Below are positions 23,626-34,344 of a stretch of 64,000 nucleotides of DNA, in pieces. Position 1 is the stretch's first letter. Every line of letters begins with the position of its first letter. The stretch is from Aurelia coerulea (Eukaryota > Cnidaria > Scyphozoa > Semaeostomeae > Ulmaridae). Below the pieces are notes generated by a model. That model did not search any database and was not told the DNA's origin. It saw only the letters and a program-made list of their open reading frames with translations. The DNA lies in NCBI GenBank assembly GCA_039566865.1, contig CM076959.1, positions 7,237,501-7,301,500 of the forward strand. The letters run 5' to 3'. The position numbers and the translations under genes were made by a program.

Positions 23626-25229
23626 CCCTATTCATACTGGGGGGGGGGTGTTTTTGGCCCCCCCTACCAGTTTTTGCTGCATTACGCTAAAACAACAAGA
23701 GATATAACCACCCGTTTTGGTGACTTTTACTCAAATTTCATAGGCAATTAAATTCTTAACATTTCATTGTTCCATCTCTGATCATGTGACCACAGTAATA
23801 CCATATTTGGAGAGTAGTCAACAAAAAATCTTAAAATGTCCATAGTTTTTGTGTCGTTTGCTTGATCGATCTTAAACATGCACCATTCGATTGCATTTGA
23901 TGAGTACTTTCATTTCATATATAATTTTTTTCATATTTGCTGATGTCAGCAATATTTAATATCTATGACGCATTTACCTCATAAAGAAGTGTCAAACATA
24001 CATTTTTTTAGTCTAATTTGCTTCATCTTATTAGTTTGATTCATTTTGAGTCTATATTTACCAGATAAAAGGGCAGGACTGGCAAAAACCTGCGATGAAA
24101 GTAAATGCATGCAACAAAAGGCTAATTTAAGGCTAATTGTGCTAAAAATAGAAACTAAAAATTTTTGCAAAGTATGTATATTTGAACTATGACACGGTGG
24201 GACGGAATAGTATCCCACAATGCTTTGCGTACCATTCACATTATATGAATTGCACATTGAAATTCGATCAGTCGGAAGTTTTGTACGAGCGCGAAAGGAC
24301 AAAGCTGTGATGCTGGCCTAAAATAATGGAAGCTTTACGAGATGTCCATTCGCCGATTTTGAAACAAAATAAATCCACACAAAAGCTTTATAGCATTGAC
24401 CAACTACCAGGAGAAGATGTAGCAGTGAAATCAGACGAGAATATTGTTCAGCGTTGTTATGGGGCACGTATAGTTTCTTTGGACAAATTGGACGAAAACC
24501 GTATCTTGTTTTCAGGTGAAATAGAGAATTAGATGTTGGGACTTAGCGGGACTTAGATGTTTTTCTGGCAGCCAAAGCCTTTCGAAGTATAAATCAAAGC
24601 AAAACATTGCTAAGTCCCTTCCCCGTCTGTCAGAAAACGAACAACAAATTTGATAAATATTGGTCAAACTGCGGTACTTAGGCCCACAGTAACGGCCAAT
24701 TAAAGCTCATCAATAACTGACAATAACTGCAATTCATAATGAAATTATGTGTAAATGCCCATTAGTCATTATTCGAAACAATTCACCTACCTAGATTGAC
24801 TGTTCTGTCTCTACAATGCCAATTTTCAATCCCAGTGCAGAAGTGAACGAAAAACTTTCTGCCATTTGCGAAGTTTCGAAGAACGGCGCTCAAAAACTTT
24901 GCAGAGGGCTTTGCCAACCCCCCCTGACTATGACATGTTTCTTACTATTTGAAACAAATTTGGAGAAAATCAGTTGAGTGGTTGATTAAATAGAATTTTT
25001 CTGGTTAAGAAGGTATAAATTTGCCAATTTTCGTCAGTTTTTCGGTTGCCTAGCAACGAATCACGTGACTTATTAATTGCCATTGTTATATTTGAATAAC
25101 AAATTGTCTAAAGAACAATAGGGGTAAGTCTTATTGTTATATCTTTTCTAGTTTTGGAGAAAAAGAGGGGGGTGAAAAAGGCCCCCCCCCAGTACAAAAT
25201 ACCTAAAAGATCGCCCAGTACAGATAGGG
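23626..25229. mobile_element. piggyBac-like element E2
   Basis: TTAA duplications (23622-23625, 25230-25233) flank CCCTATTCATACTGG at the left and, reversed, CCCTATCTGTACTGG at the right. G/C hairpin runs lie just inside. It is homologous to E3 (42877-46041) over both flanking thirds. It carries a nested 733-bp insertion at 24194-24926. There is no piggyBac transposase. Confidence 0.8.
24194..24926 (+). mobile_element. Insertion with 8-bp duplication carrying a promoter-like site and short exon
   Basis: Flanked by ACTATGAC at 24186-24193 and 24927-24934; element E3 shows the uninterrupted sequence at the same place, proving the insertion. The ends are weakly inverted (ACGGTGGGACGG versus CAGGGGGGGTTGG). 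Inside are a ZNF143-like site (CCCACAATGCTTTGCG, 24214-24229), an ATG at 24326 and about 62 codons running to a candidate donor TTTTCAG|GTGAAA near 24515. It may be the 5' end of a deleted hAT-type element. The exon product is unrecognised. Confidence 0.6.
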
Positions 25230-25239
25230 TTAACGTGTC

Positions 25240-25360
25240 ACTGTCGACAGGTGTAACCTATGGAATCCAGAACTACGGAATTTGGGAATCTGGAATCACA
25301 GAACTATGGAATTACAGAATTTGGAACTGCGGAATTACGGAACTGGGTCACAGGTATAAA
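25240..25360. repeat. Short degenerate minisatellite
   Basis: Repeats of a roughly 8- to 17-bp unit built on GGAAT(T/C)(A/T)CGGAACT. Confidence 0.6.
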
Positions 25361-25439
25361 TTGCGGAACACAAATGCTCTATATAGTTTATGGGCCGATG
25401 ATGAATATTTCTCAAGATATGATCAGTTAGGGGAACATT

Positions 25440-26960
25440 AAATTATTGTTGATTTAAATTTTTAGAGGTATAAGCAGGTTACTTGAAATTGTCATAAACA
25501 CTTAAGTGATAAAAATACATCAATCAAATTTCTATTAAATGTTTTTTGGTGATTTAGGATTTAGAAATCGATTAATTGTACATCAATTGTATTGTAACTG
25601 CACAAGCACTGGTTCTATCATCCCTAGTGCCCTAGTATCCTCACATAGTACTACTAACGATCAGTTTTCATGCATATCTTGAGAATCTGTTTTATAGCGA
25701 GAGTTTTTTACTGGAAAGTGTTTAGTTTGTCAAGATGTTATCAAAATTACACCAAATTACTATCCTCAATCCCCTATTTCCTCCTTCCTTCCAACTCCTT
25801 TGAGTCCTACTGGGAAAAAAATGCTGATGTCAGCATTTTTGCAATAATCAAGACAAAAGTTGCAAAAGGAAAAATGAAGTATGCAACAAACACTTATCAT
25901 TGAAGTAGTTTTCATTGTAATATATGGAGAAATTCTCTATTATGGCTGCATTTGTCATTTTTCGAAAAAACAAGAATTTTAATCTCTCTATCCGCCATCT
26001 TGGATTTGCGAAAATTAAATTTTTCACTTTATAAGTATATTTTTACCTTCTAACGATGCTTTGATTGGCATAATTTGGTTTCATGAATCAATCTTAGAAA
26101 ATTATAGAGATTTAAAAAAAAGTTGATTTTTTCATTTTTTCGTAAACACGTGCCAGTTGGTCTTGAATAATTATGACGCCATATCTATTTTTAGAAATAT
26201 TTTTGTGAAAAATGATAAATCATAAGCACGGCTACCTGCCCGGTGAGTTTCGTCTTCGTAAGTGAAGGAATAGCGATTTTAGAGAGGGGGCTGAATGAGC
26301 CCCCCCAACCAGTCTTCCAGTAGCTCAAAAAGCCCAGTCTGGATAGGGTTAAACATGTTCATATCATTTACAGTACATTGCGTCATTTTTCAATAAAGAT
26401 TCTCAGAAAATTGCTTCTATCAATGTTTCCTGAAGATAATTCACGAATAGTTCAATGAAATTCATTCCTTAATTTTGAAGACGGTCACAGACTGGTCCTT
26501 TGGCTTACTCCATTGCATTCTCACCCAGGAAACTATCAAAATTGAGATATTCTCTTGAACTAATGCGAGACACCGAAAAGTACGCTTCATTCAAAATCTG
26601 TATCAGACTGAATGTTTTAAACTGTTTCTGCACAAATCTAAAATTGTGAGTTTGATTAAATAACTATTTTCTAGGAAAATTATGTCAAAAGTTATGTAAA
26701 GGATTTTCCAAATTATGCTGAGGCCGCATTAAGATGAAGAACAAATTTATGAAGCAGTTTTTTGCAGTGTTACAGACAGGTTCCACATCTGCTTTACTTG
26801 TCCGGTAGATTGAACACTGTTATCACCCAAAAGCTATTAAGAATTCTAAATACCTGCAAACACAGTGACTGCATCAATTTCTCTTTGTGTCCACTGTTTT
26901 CCGGAAGGTGACGATTCCTGCATTCTTTCCAAATCGTTGCGAGATCTCTCCTTTCCTTGA
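25440..26960. other. Non-coding, with a solitary piggyBac-like right end
   Basis: No supported gene. At 26285-26352 a right end of the E1/E2/E3 type (G-run, CCCCCCC, CCAGTCTGGATAGGG then TTAA) occurs without a visible left partner. Confidence 0.45.
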
Positions 26961-27239
26961 TTCTTTTATATTTGAGGACTTTTTCTAGGGGATGCAGCTG
27001 TTCTCATGATTTCAGACAAGCCTTTTGCCCCTTTGATGGCATTTTTGTCCCTTTTCTTTACGAAGTAGGCGTTGTCCGCCGTTTTTTCATGTGGAACATT
27101 AGATTGGCTACATCGCTTGAAAGGTCTCCTCGCTTATCCCGGACAACTGTTGCTGCTGTTCTTCTAAATTTTGTCGCATTGATACGAAGGGTAGGATACC
27201 TGTTTTTGCCAAATAGAATAATTGCCTGCACTTACGGAA

Positions 27240-27530
27240 CTCGAGATAAGAGGGGAACTCGAGATAAGAGGGGAACCATCCCACGAAACAAACACTTTGC
27301 TTTCTCCTTTGGAAGTTTCCGAAAAAGTATACCCGACCTTATACCAATTTTGTAAAATACTATACCCGACCTCATACCAATTTTCCAAAAAAGTATACCA
27401 AAATCGTTCCTTAAACCAAAATCGCGAAAATTGATACTGTTCCTTATTCCAAAATCGCAAAAATTGATGCCCTTCCCAATGGCACGTCCCCGTACCCAAA
27501 ATATGTCAAATACCCCCCCCCCCGGGATAT
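27240..27530. repeat. Dispersed repeat with GTATACC/GGTATAAGG units
   Basis: Contains alternating 'AAAAAGTATACCCGACCTTATACCAATTTT' type units, ending in a C-run. The same sequence in reverse orientation lies at about 49148-49410 inside FB3. Two copies of GAACTCGAGATAAGAGGG start it. Non-coding. Confidence 0.65.
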
Positions 27531-27647
27531 TGCCATGCATTGGAGCCTACTGAGATTAAATCTTACAACTGACCAGGGATCGTTGAATACCCCTGATTAG
27601 TAATGTGTCTGACAAATGGGGCCATTTGACAGCCATTTGGTAGCCTC

Positions 27648-27995
27648 TTAGGCAGTAATGAAAGTACGCCCCCCCCCCCTCCGCGCAGCAGAAGACCTCT
27701 GTTCAAAATTATCAATAGCTCTAAGGGTGGTGAGCACCTCTTCCACTCCCTTCTGCTCAGTGCTTTCCATCTCACCAGTAGTTGAGTTGCAGTGAGGGCA
27801 CCTTGTGTGTCTGTCATACCATGTATTGATGCACATCATGCAACCGATTACCCTCTTGCAGCAAGAAGCATAATTTGCCCCATTTGCTGGTGACATGACC
27901 TCTCTGCATATAGTGCACTTGAAGAAGCTCTTCGCCTCTCTTAGGGCTCTTTTCCTCACCTCTCTTACAATGCCTGCCAAAAGTCCTTGGAACAC
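27648..27995 (-). pseudogene. RING-like zinc-binding exon, C-terminal half of a gene
   Basis: The open frame encodes a coiled basic stretch (REVRKRALREAKSF), then a cysteine-rich module: CTIC, then CC about 20 residues later, CMMC, W, and CPHC. This spacing fits a RING/zinc-finger-like fold, possibly an E3-ligase-type module. It is followed by an acidic segment and ends at a C-run that looks like a repeat junction. The first residues of the frame are translated MITE sequence (27967-28222), so the gene's 5' part is missing here. A related N-terminal half lies at 34345-34533. Full function is unknown. Confidence 0.5.
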
Positions 27996-28222
27996 TTAGG
28001 CCATTTCTTGACAATCCGCAGTTCTAACCATAGCGATTAGGCTTAAACACCCCCTCACCCCCAAAACAATGTTGATTTGGAAGGTTATTGTCCTTGCATT
28101 CCATCAGAGTAGCGAATCGTCCTGCCATCCCCATTTTGTCATCACAGAACAGGGGGAGAGGGGGAAATCGCAAAAAAATGCAAAAATTGCAAAGGTGTTC
28201 CAAGACTTTTGGCAGGCATTGT
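27967..28222. mobile_element. 256-bp MITE, copy 1
   Basis: Inverted ends ACAATGCCTGCCAAAAGTC and the facing GACTTTTGGCAGGCATTGT extend about 30 bp. A second copy lies at 32340-34339, split by a LINE. No unambiguous duplication at the flanks. The frames read through it on both strands are not genes. Confidence 0.75.
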
Positions 28223-28489
28223 CTGAATTTTATTTCGATAATGGCGTCGTACAGGAAAACAAACTTCACGCACTTAGGGGTTTTCGATGGTCCTGATTTC
28301 ATTTTTGACCACCAAAAAGCCATAATTGATGTTGATGACGTCATAATTGGCAATGAAACCTATTGTAAGCGACTAATTGGCACTGCTGCACAACTGATTT
28401 TGGGGTCGCACAGGCACAACGAAAAACGCAAGAAACTCGAGGCAGAAATGGAAAATAAATGTTTGTCAGGAACTTTTCACAGTGCTTAA
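28223..28489 (+). CDS. Possible exon next to MITE copy 1, unknown
   Basis: From an ATG at 28242 an open stretch of 82 codons runs to 28489, with a basic C-terminal helix (NEKRKKLEAEMENK). Its first 120 bp are also found, inverted and mutated, at 32200-32339 beside MITE copy 2. It may be part of the mobile unit rather than a host gene. Confidence 0.3.
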   Translation: MNFISIMASYRKTNFTHLGVFDGPDFIFDHQKAIIDVDDVIIGNETYCKRLIGTAAQLILGSHRHNEKRKKLEAEMENKCLSGTFHSA

Positions 28490-29596
28490 TGTTGTGAGCT
28501 AAGGACACCTATATCAACGATACATAAGTGGCGCAAGTTAGCATGCCAAACCAGGCTCATTCTTCTGTACTGACTGCTCCGCAGAGGAAAAACCGCCCCA
28601 GTTACACAAATGAAATCATGTCAGTTTACAATAACAGTAAACAAAAAGTTATTCCCATTTCCCCCCATACTACAGAAAGTAAGAACAGATATTTTGTGCC
28701 CAGTCGGTGTACATCATTGACGTACTTCGAATTCATCAAAACTTGCACTGGCTTCTTTCACGGTCGAGGGGTAACTTCGAATAATGTCCACACTTAACGA
28801 TAAATGCAGAATGAAATTTGATATAGTCTAAATTCATCTTTTTAAAAAGTGTAAAGTGTAAGATTTTCTGGCATAATGGAATAACCAGACCCAGGACCAG
28901 TAGGACCGGACCCTAACGGACCAGACCCTAGGGGAATACCCATTACTTTCCTTCCAGCGTTTTTTGCAATGGCAGCCAACACAGAAGGTTCGCTCCAAAG
29001 TAAGATAAGGCAGTCATTGCTGCAAGGAAATTCTACCTTCTGGATGCCACAACAAACGCAAATACCCATGGTATATTTTATCGTCTAACCAGCAGGCAAA
29101 CTTTGATCCAGCCTCAAGCCATTGCCCACTAGGCCAAAGCATTTAACTACATGGCCTAAATATTTTACCTCTCTGCCTTGCTTGGTGATTCCAGTTGTTG
29201 CAATGGCGTCGTGATGCCAGCCACGTTGTATTCCATCTCCACAATCTCAATTTCTTGACTCTTTTGTTGGGGAGATGAAGTGCTGACCCTATTGTTTTGA
29301 TTTATTGTGTTTCAGCTTTGTTGAGAGCGAATGGACGTATCAAAACGTACCACTGCCTGTATCAAAATGCCACGAAACTTTTGTAATTTTCATTTAAAAA
29401 TACTATTACTGTTGCCATTACTGTACCCTGTCCAATTATTTTTGAGTGCCAGTTATGTTATTACCTATTGTTTTAGATCTTATCAAATAGTTTGGAAGCC
29501 GTTCTAATAAAACGAAATTAATTCTACATTTTCGGCATTACAAATTGGCAAAAACAAATTTAAAACTTTGGAAGCGAAATGTCCTAAGATTTAAGA

Positions 29597-31218
29597 TTGA
29601 TTGATTGATTGATTGATTTTAACTTCTTTAGGCACGGTAGCCACGTCAGTCAAAGGACTGATTTACAGTGGGCCGTGCAAATACATACAATAACTAAATT
29701 AAAAGAAAAGCATACAAAATTAAATAATCTTATTTACAAAACAATCTAATAAGCAAATTAAAAGTAATGCATGAAAGAGAGAATCAGCATTCGCTGTAGG
29801 TATTGCTGATTCTTTTTTTGAATGTTTCATAAGTTTTTGATGATTTGATTTCAATGGAAAGATCGTTCCACAATTTAGCACCCTTATACGAGAAGCTCTT
29901 TTGTCCGAAGGCCGATTTGCGATGAGGAACGGCCAAATCTGTTTTGGTATTGCGCAGTTCTCTCTTGCATGAATCGGATAGCCTGACGAACATTTCTGTT
30001 AGGTAAGTGGGAGCTAGGTCATTTACCGACTTGTACACCATTTTTAAAGTTTCTGAATTGATAAGCTCGTTGATGGTGGGCCAACCAAGTTTTCTAATGA
30101 TGGGTAGAGCTGAAGCATCATAAGCACTGTTTGTGACTATTCTTGCCGCCCTATTTTGGAGTTTTTGCAACCTATTTATAGCATTGATGCCAGAAACTCC
30201 CCACACCGGGCAGCTATATCTGAGGTAGGGTTCCACTAAACTTCTGTACATTTTCTGTACAGTAACAATGGGTAAATAATACTTTTTGGAGAAACGTAGC
30301 ATCCCTAATCCTCGTGAAACCTTTTTCGTCACTGCTGAAATTTGCTCGTCCCAGCTCAAATGTTTATCAACAATTACCCCAAGGTATTTTATATTTTCTA
30401 CGAGGGCAACATTCTCCTCACCCACCATGAAAGTGGGCTTTGCTACTCTATCATCACTTATATCTTTCAGTTGCTTTCTGCTGCCAACAACAAGACTTTG
30501 TGTTTTACCTTGTAGCCAAGATTTCAAGTTACCCAAGTCATCGTTGACGCAATCATTAATATGTGTAACTGTATCCGACGCAAACATAAGGCTTGTGTCG
30601 TCAGCATACATATTAACGTCACAATGTTTCATATGTAGATGAAGGTCATTGATATATATGATAAATAGCAGAGGCCCTAGACAGGACCCTTGCGGTACTC
30701 CACAGGTTATAGATTCGATATTTGAAAGCTTCCCATTAACCTTACAGCACTGTTTTCTATTAGTTAAATAAGAGCGGAACCATTTCAGTTCTTTATTATG
30801 AATACCATATAGCTCTAGTTTTTGCAATAATATTTCATAATTTACGGTGTCGAAAGCCTTTTTGAGATCTACAAAGGTAACTGCTGTATATTTACCACCC
30901 TCTAAATTCAAGTACCAATCATTTGTGCATTTAAGCAAACATGACAGAACAGAATGCAACCGTCTGTATGCTGATTGTTTTCCAAAAACAAGTTTGTTGG
31001 AATCAAGGTAATTGTACAGCTGGTCATAAATTAGTTTCTCAAAGAGGCGAGAGACAACCGGTAGGACAGAAATTGGGCGATAATTAGAGCTTTCATCGGT
31101 AGGACCATTCTTAAAGACTGGTGCAACCCTTGCTATCTTCCAACTGTCAGGGAACAGGCCTGAAGATAAAGACAAGTTAAATAGTTGACTCAGGGGCTGA
31201 GCTAAGATTGGCATTCCT
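29597..31218 (-). mobile_element. LINE 2, 5'-truncated CR1/L2-like non-LTR retrotransposon
   Basis: Minus-strand element ending in an (AATC)n tail at about 29597-29622 and truncated at its 5' end near 31218. It contains one long open reverse-transcriptase frame (29784-31223). The short-repeat tail, instead of poly(A), fits the CR1/L2/Rex group. Confidence 0.8.
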
Positions 31219-31223
31219 GCCAT
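29784..31223 (-). CDS. Non-LTR reverse transcriptase (5'-truncated ORF)
   Basis: 479 open codons with reverse-transcriptase blocks in order: RVAPVFKNG / NYRPISVLP (block 1-2), FEKLIYDQL, FVDLKKAFDTVN (block A, catalytic D), CGVPQGSCLGPLLFIIYIND (block B region), YADDT (block C, catalytic DD), KYLGVIVD (block D-E) and the C-terminal WGV...LQNRAARI region. The endonuclease half is missing through 5' truncation. In life it would copy LINE RNA into DNA at a nicked target. It is intact from the fingers onward, so the insertion is recent, but it cannot move by itself. Confidence 0.88.
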   Translation of the reverse strand: MAGMPILAQPLSQLFNLSLSSGLFPDSWKIARVAPVFKNGPTDESSNYRPISVLPVVSRLFEKLIYDQLYNYLDSNKLVFGKQSAYRRLHSVLSCLLKCTNDWYLNLEGGKYTAVTFVDLKKAFDTVNYEILLQKLELYGIHNKELKWFRSYLTNRKQCCKVNGKLSNIESITCGVPQGSCLGPLLFIIYINDLHLHMKHCDVNMYADDTSLMFASDTVTHINDCVNDDLGNLKSWLQGKTQSLVVGSRKQLKDISDDRVAKPTFMVGEENVALVENIKYLGVIVDKHLSWDEQISAVTKKVSRGLGMLRFSKKYYLPIVTVQKMYRSLVEPYLRYSCPVWGVSGINAINRLQKLQNRAARIVTNSAYDASALPIIRKLGWPTINELINSETLKMVYKSVNDLAPTYLTEMFVRLSDSCKRELRNTKTDLAVPHRKSAFGQKSFSYKGAKLWNDLSIEIKSSKTYETFKKRISNTYSEC

Positions 31224-32353
31224 AAGAAACTATCTAACGACCTTGGACCTCAGTTTCTTATCGAAAAAGATGAGTGTAACCCATATTTTGGAAGATACAT
31301 GTGACCAACTCCCCCCTAATAATTTTCTGGGGCCACCGGAGCTAACAAAGTCCCTAAGTATGCCTGCTAAATTTGCGTGCCTGAAAAATTTGAACTCTTG
31401 GCGCTGAGATGAACTTGCAGCTTGGAGGCTGGGCAGTCTGAAACTTCTCTTCGATGAACTCAGTTGAGTGGCCTGAGTGTGTCACAGAACATATATGTGA
31501 ATTCGAGGGTCACTCATTCGCAAAAGTGTACGAGATTTTTTTAGAACAGAAGGATTTCGTGTACGAGGTCTTTTTGAGTGAAATTCCCTTCCTTTCGGTC
31601 ACTAACTTCCTATCCAATGTCAAAGTGAGGGTAGGGCATTCCCCTAGGGTCTGGTCCGTTATGGTCCGGTCCTATTGGTCCTGGGTCTGGTTATTCCGTT
31701 ATGCCAACTGAACAAAAAGGGTAACGGATAACCCCCTTGCAATTTCGATGCTCGATTTGATATCAATCAATTTCGATCGCCTGACTTGCTCTGAAGGACA
31801 ACACCGAAGGATACATTTGAGGGCACATCTCGCCATATGACTGTGATCTGTGTCTGTTGACAATTTCGAGTTTTGCCATTGCAGGTAAATGTGCCAATAA
31901 CAATTCCTAGCTGTACTAGAGTATTTCACAATGCCTATAACCACTAATGCTTGCAGAGGTGCAAATGGAAGTAACGCCAGGAGCAGAAAAGGGAAACATG
32001 AAAAATGGCAGCCTCGTTTCCATGTAGGATAAATTCACTTACTCTTTGGCCATGAAAAGATGTAAAATTCGGGTTTCTTATTACAGATCGATCGGTAAAC
32101 TAATAACCTATCATTATCATCCTATTCAAGTCTAAAGAGCTGGATACACTGACTATTTGGTGGAATTCTGAGTGTGGTATCACAGTAAAATCCATGAAAA
32201 TCTATACAATGTTCAATTATGACGTCACATGTATGAAATGTGAACTTTTAATTATGACCAATGAAATCAGCACCACCGAAAACCCCTAGATGCTCGAAAC
32301 TGTTTTCTTTTAAGTCACCGTAATCAAAATAAAATTCAGACAATGCCTGCCAA

Positions 32354-34078
32354 GTTTTTTAACAGGTATTTTCCCTGATAAGTTAAAAATTGCAAAGGTG
32401 ATTCCAGTGTTTAAGAAAGGTCTCACTACCAAAAAGTCAAACTATAGACCAATTTCTCTGCTTTCCATTTTCAGTAAAATATTTGAAAAAATAATGTATC
32501 AACGCCTTTATAAATTTCTTGATATATGTGAGTTGCTGTTTAACATGCAGTTTGGGTTTCGTAATGGTCACTCAACTGATCATGCGCTAGTCAGTTTAAC
32601 TGAGAGTATAAAATCATCACTTGATAATAATAGAGTTGGTTGTGGTATATTTATTGATCTACAAAAGGCCTTCGATACTGTCAATCATGATATTCTCTTG
32701 AAAAAGCTGGAACACTATGGTATCAGAGGAACTGCCTTAAGTTGGTTTAAGTCTTACCTTAGTGATCGTAAGCAGTTTGTTTCAGTTAATGGTATCTCAT
32801 CATCTACATGTGACATAACATGCGGTGTTCCACAGGGGTCTGTACTAGGTCCTTTGCTGTTCCTAATCTACATTAATGACTTACCAAACTCATCTAAAAT
32901 ATTGACTTTCTTTTTATTTGCTGATGATACCAATATTTATTTTGAAGCGAATGACCTGACAAGGCTAACCAAAAAAGTTAATAAGGAACTTAGCAAAGTA
33001 AAATCCTGGCTTGATTGCAACAAACTTGCTCTGAATATTGACAAAACAAATTTTATCCTATTTCATTCCCCCAGGAAACAATTACCAGACTTGATAAACC
33101 TTAGATTTGGCAAGAAAAGTATCAAAAGGACTAAGTATGTTAAGTTTCTAGGTGTACTTGTTGATGAGCATCTTTCTTGGAAATACCACATCAATGAACT
33201 TTGTAAAAAACTTTCTAGGACTACTGGAATCTTCTTTAAAGTCAGACACTATGTTCCTCTACAGACCCTAATCTGTCTCTATAATTCACTCTTCTCGTCT
33301 TTTCTCAATTATGGTATTATAGTATGGGGTCTTACCTATGACACTTACTTAAATCAGTTGTTCCTTTTGCAGAAGAAAACCCTAAGATGTATAAAATTCC
33401 AACCATTTACTGCTCCATCTGCACCTTTGTTTCACACATTAAAGATAATCAAGCTTCAGGACATGCTTCATTTAAATATATCAACATTTGCCTATAAAGC
33501 TATAAATAAACTCTCACCTGTCTGCTTTTATAACTACTTTACTCCAAATTCTTCTGTTCACAGGATTGGAACTCGTCAGTCTACCAGAGGTGATCTGTTT
33601 CTTTCTTTAAAAAGGACCTCCCTTTATGGACTCCAAACAGTCCAATATTTTGGCTCTAAATTATGGAATACTCTTCCACTTTTCATACGCGTTGCTGGCT
33701 CTATTTCACTCTTTCGGTCTAAATTGAAAGCTTATTATATCGACTCCTATGTCTAGTTTGTCTGTCTCTCTTCTTCCGCATCAAGGTTTGTCATTTCCTC
33801 GGGGTACATCTGGTTCATAGTTTTTTATCTTGATATTTTTTTAGTTTCTTTGTTTTTATGGGGGGGGGGCTCTCTCTCGATTAGTTTACCTACTTAGAGA
33901 GCTCCTCCTTAATCGATCTATACTATATACAATCATGTAATATCCTTTCCTTTTGCTTATATTGTAGTTTTGTATTTGATGTTATTAATTTAGTATTGTA
34001 TTTATTTGTAATGTAATTGTGTAGAATTGTATATAGTATAAATTGATGATCAATGAAACTGAACTGAACTGAACTAAA
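32354..34078 (+). mobile_element. LINE 3, 5'-truncated non-LTR retrotransposon
   Basis: Flanked by the 7-bp duplication CTGCCAA (32347-32353, 34079-34085). It is truncated at the 5' end within the reverse transcriptase. The 3' end (33757-34078) has a G-run, GTTTACCTA block and (GAACT)n tail, matching the LINE remnants at 915-1188. Same family as the 7424-8265 copy. Confidence 0.85.
32398..33756 (+). CDS. Non-LTR reverse transcriptase (5'-truncated ORF)
   Basis: 452 open codons. The frame is open a little upstream too (IFPDKLKIAKVIPVFKKG), so no true start exists here. Blocks: NYRPISLLS, QFGFRNGHSTDHAL, FIDLQKAFDTVNHDILL (block A), CGVPQGSVLGPLLFLIYIND, FADDT (catalytic pair), KFLGVLVDEHLSWKYH, and a C-terminal GSKLWNTLP motif shared with the decayed copy at 7424-8265. 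CR1/L2-Rex type by block style and tail. The endonuclease is absent. Confidence 0.88.
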   Translation: MIPVFKKGLTTKKSNYRPISLLSIFSKIFEKIMYQRLYKFLDICELLFNMQFGFRNGHSTDHALVSLTESIKSSLDNNRVGCGIFIDLQKAFDTVNHDILLKKLEHYGIRGTALSWFKSYLSDRKQFVSVNGISSSTCDITCGVPQGSVLGPLLFLIYINDLPNSSKILTFFLFADDTNIYFEANDLTRLTKKVNKELSKVKSWLDCNKLALNIDKTNFILFHSPRKQLPDLINLRFGKKSIKRTKYVKFLGVLVDEHLSWKYHINELCKKLSRTTGIFFKVRHYVPLQTLICLYNSLFSSFLNYGIIVWGLTYDTYLNQLFLLQKKTLRCIKFQPFTAPSAPLFHTLKIIKLQDMLHLNISTFAYKAINKLSPVCFYNYFTPNSSVHRIGTRQSTRGDLFLSLKRTSLYGLQTVQYFGSKLWNTLPLFIRVAGSISLFRSKLKAYYIDSYV

Positions 34079-34344
34079 CTGCCAAAAGTCCTTGGAACAC
34101 TTAGGCCATTTCTTGACAATCCGCAGTTCTAACCATAGCGATTAGGCTTAAACACCCCCTCACCCCCAAAACAATGTTGATTTGGAAGGTTATTGTCCTT
34201 GCATTCCATCAGAGTAGCGAATCGTCCTGCCATCCCCATTTTGTCATCACAGAACAACATTGTTCTCAGGGGGAGAGGGGGAAATCGCAAAAAAATGCAA
34301 AAATTGCAAAGGTGTTCCAAGACTTTTGGCAGGCATTGTAGGGA

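Larger units (their letters stand above)
29440..31265. repeat. R2 dispersed repeat copy split by LINE 2
   Basis: 29440-29596 and 31219-31265 together match the R2 repeat seen at 17560-17900 and 48710-49070 (GGCATTA, AAGAAACTGCCTACC, CGGACCTTAG). Confidence 0.55.
28870..31705. repeat. 70-bp inverted repeats flanking LINE 2
   Basis: 28870-28939 and 31637-31705 are inverted copies built of CCAGACCC / GGACCAGTAGGACCGGACC / TAACGGACC motifs, starting GGCATAA. No target duplication was found. They may be the ends of a fold-back into which the LINE and an R2 repeat inserted. Confidence 0.5.
32340..34339. mobile_element. MITE copy 2, split by LINE 3
   Basis: The left tip (32340-32353, ACAATGCCTGCCAA) and the remainder (34079-34339) are the same MITE as at 27967-28222. 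LINE 3 inserted 14 bp from the end and duplicated CTGCCAA. Confidence 0.8.

Noticed and set aside
26957..27355. 132-codon plus-strand frame
   Set aside because: Its end lies in a dispersed repeat shared with 49148-49410 and the rest shows no domain.
34129..34340. C-terminal part of the 134-codon minus frame as protein
   Set aside because: It is translated MITE sequence, identical in kind to the frame over 28024-28220.
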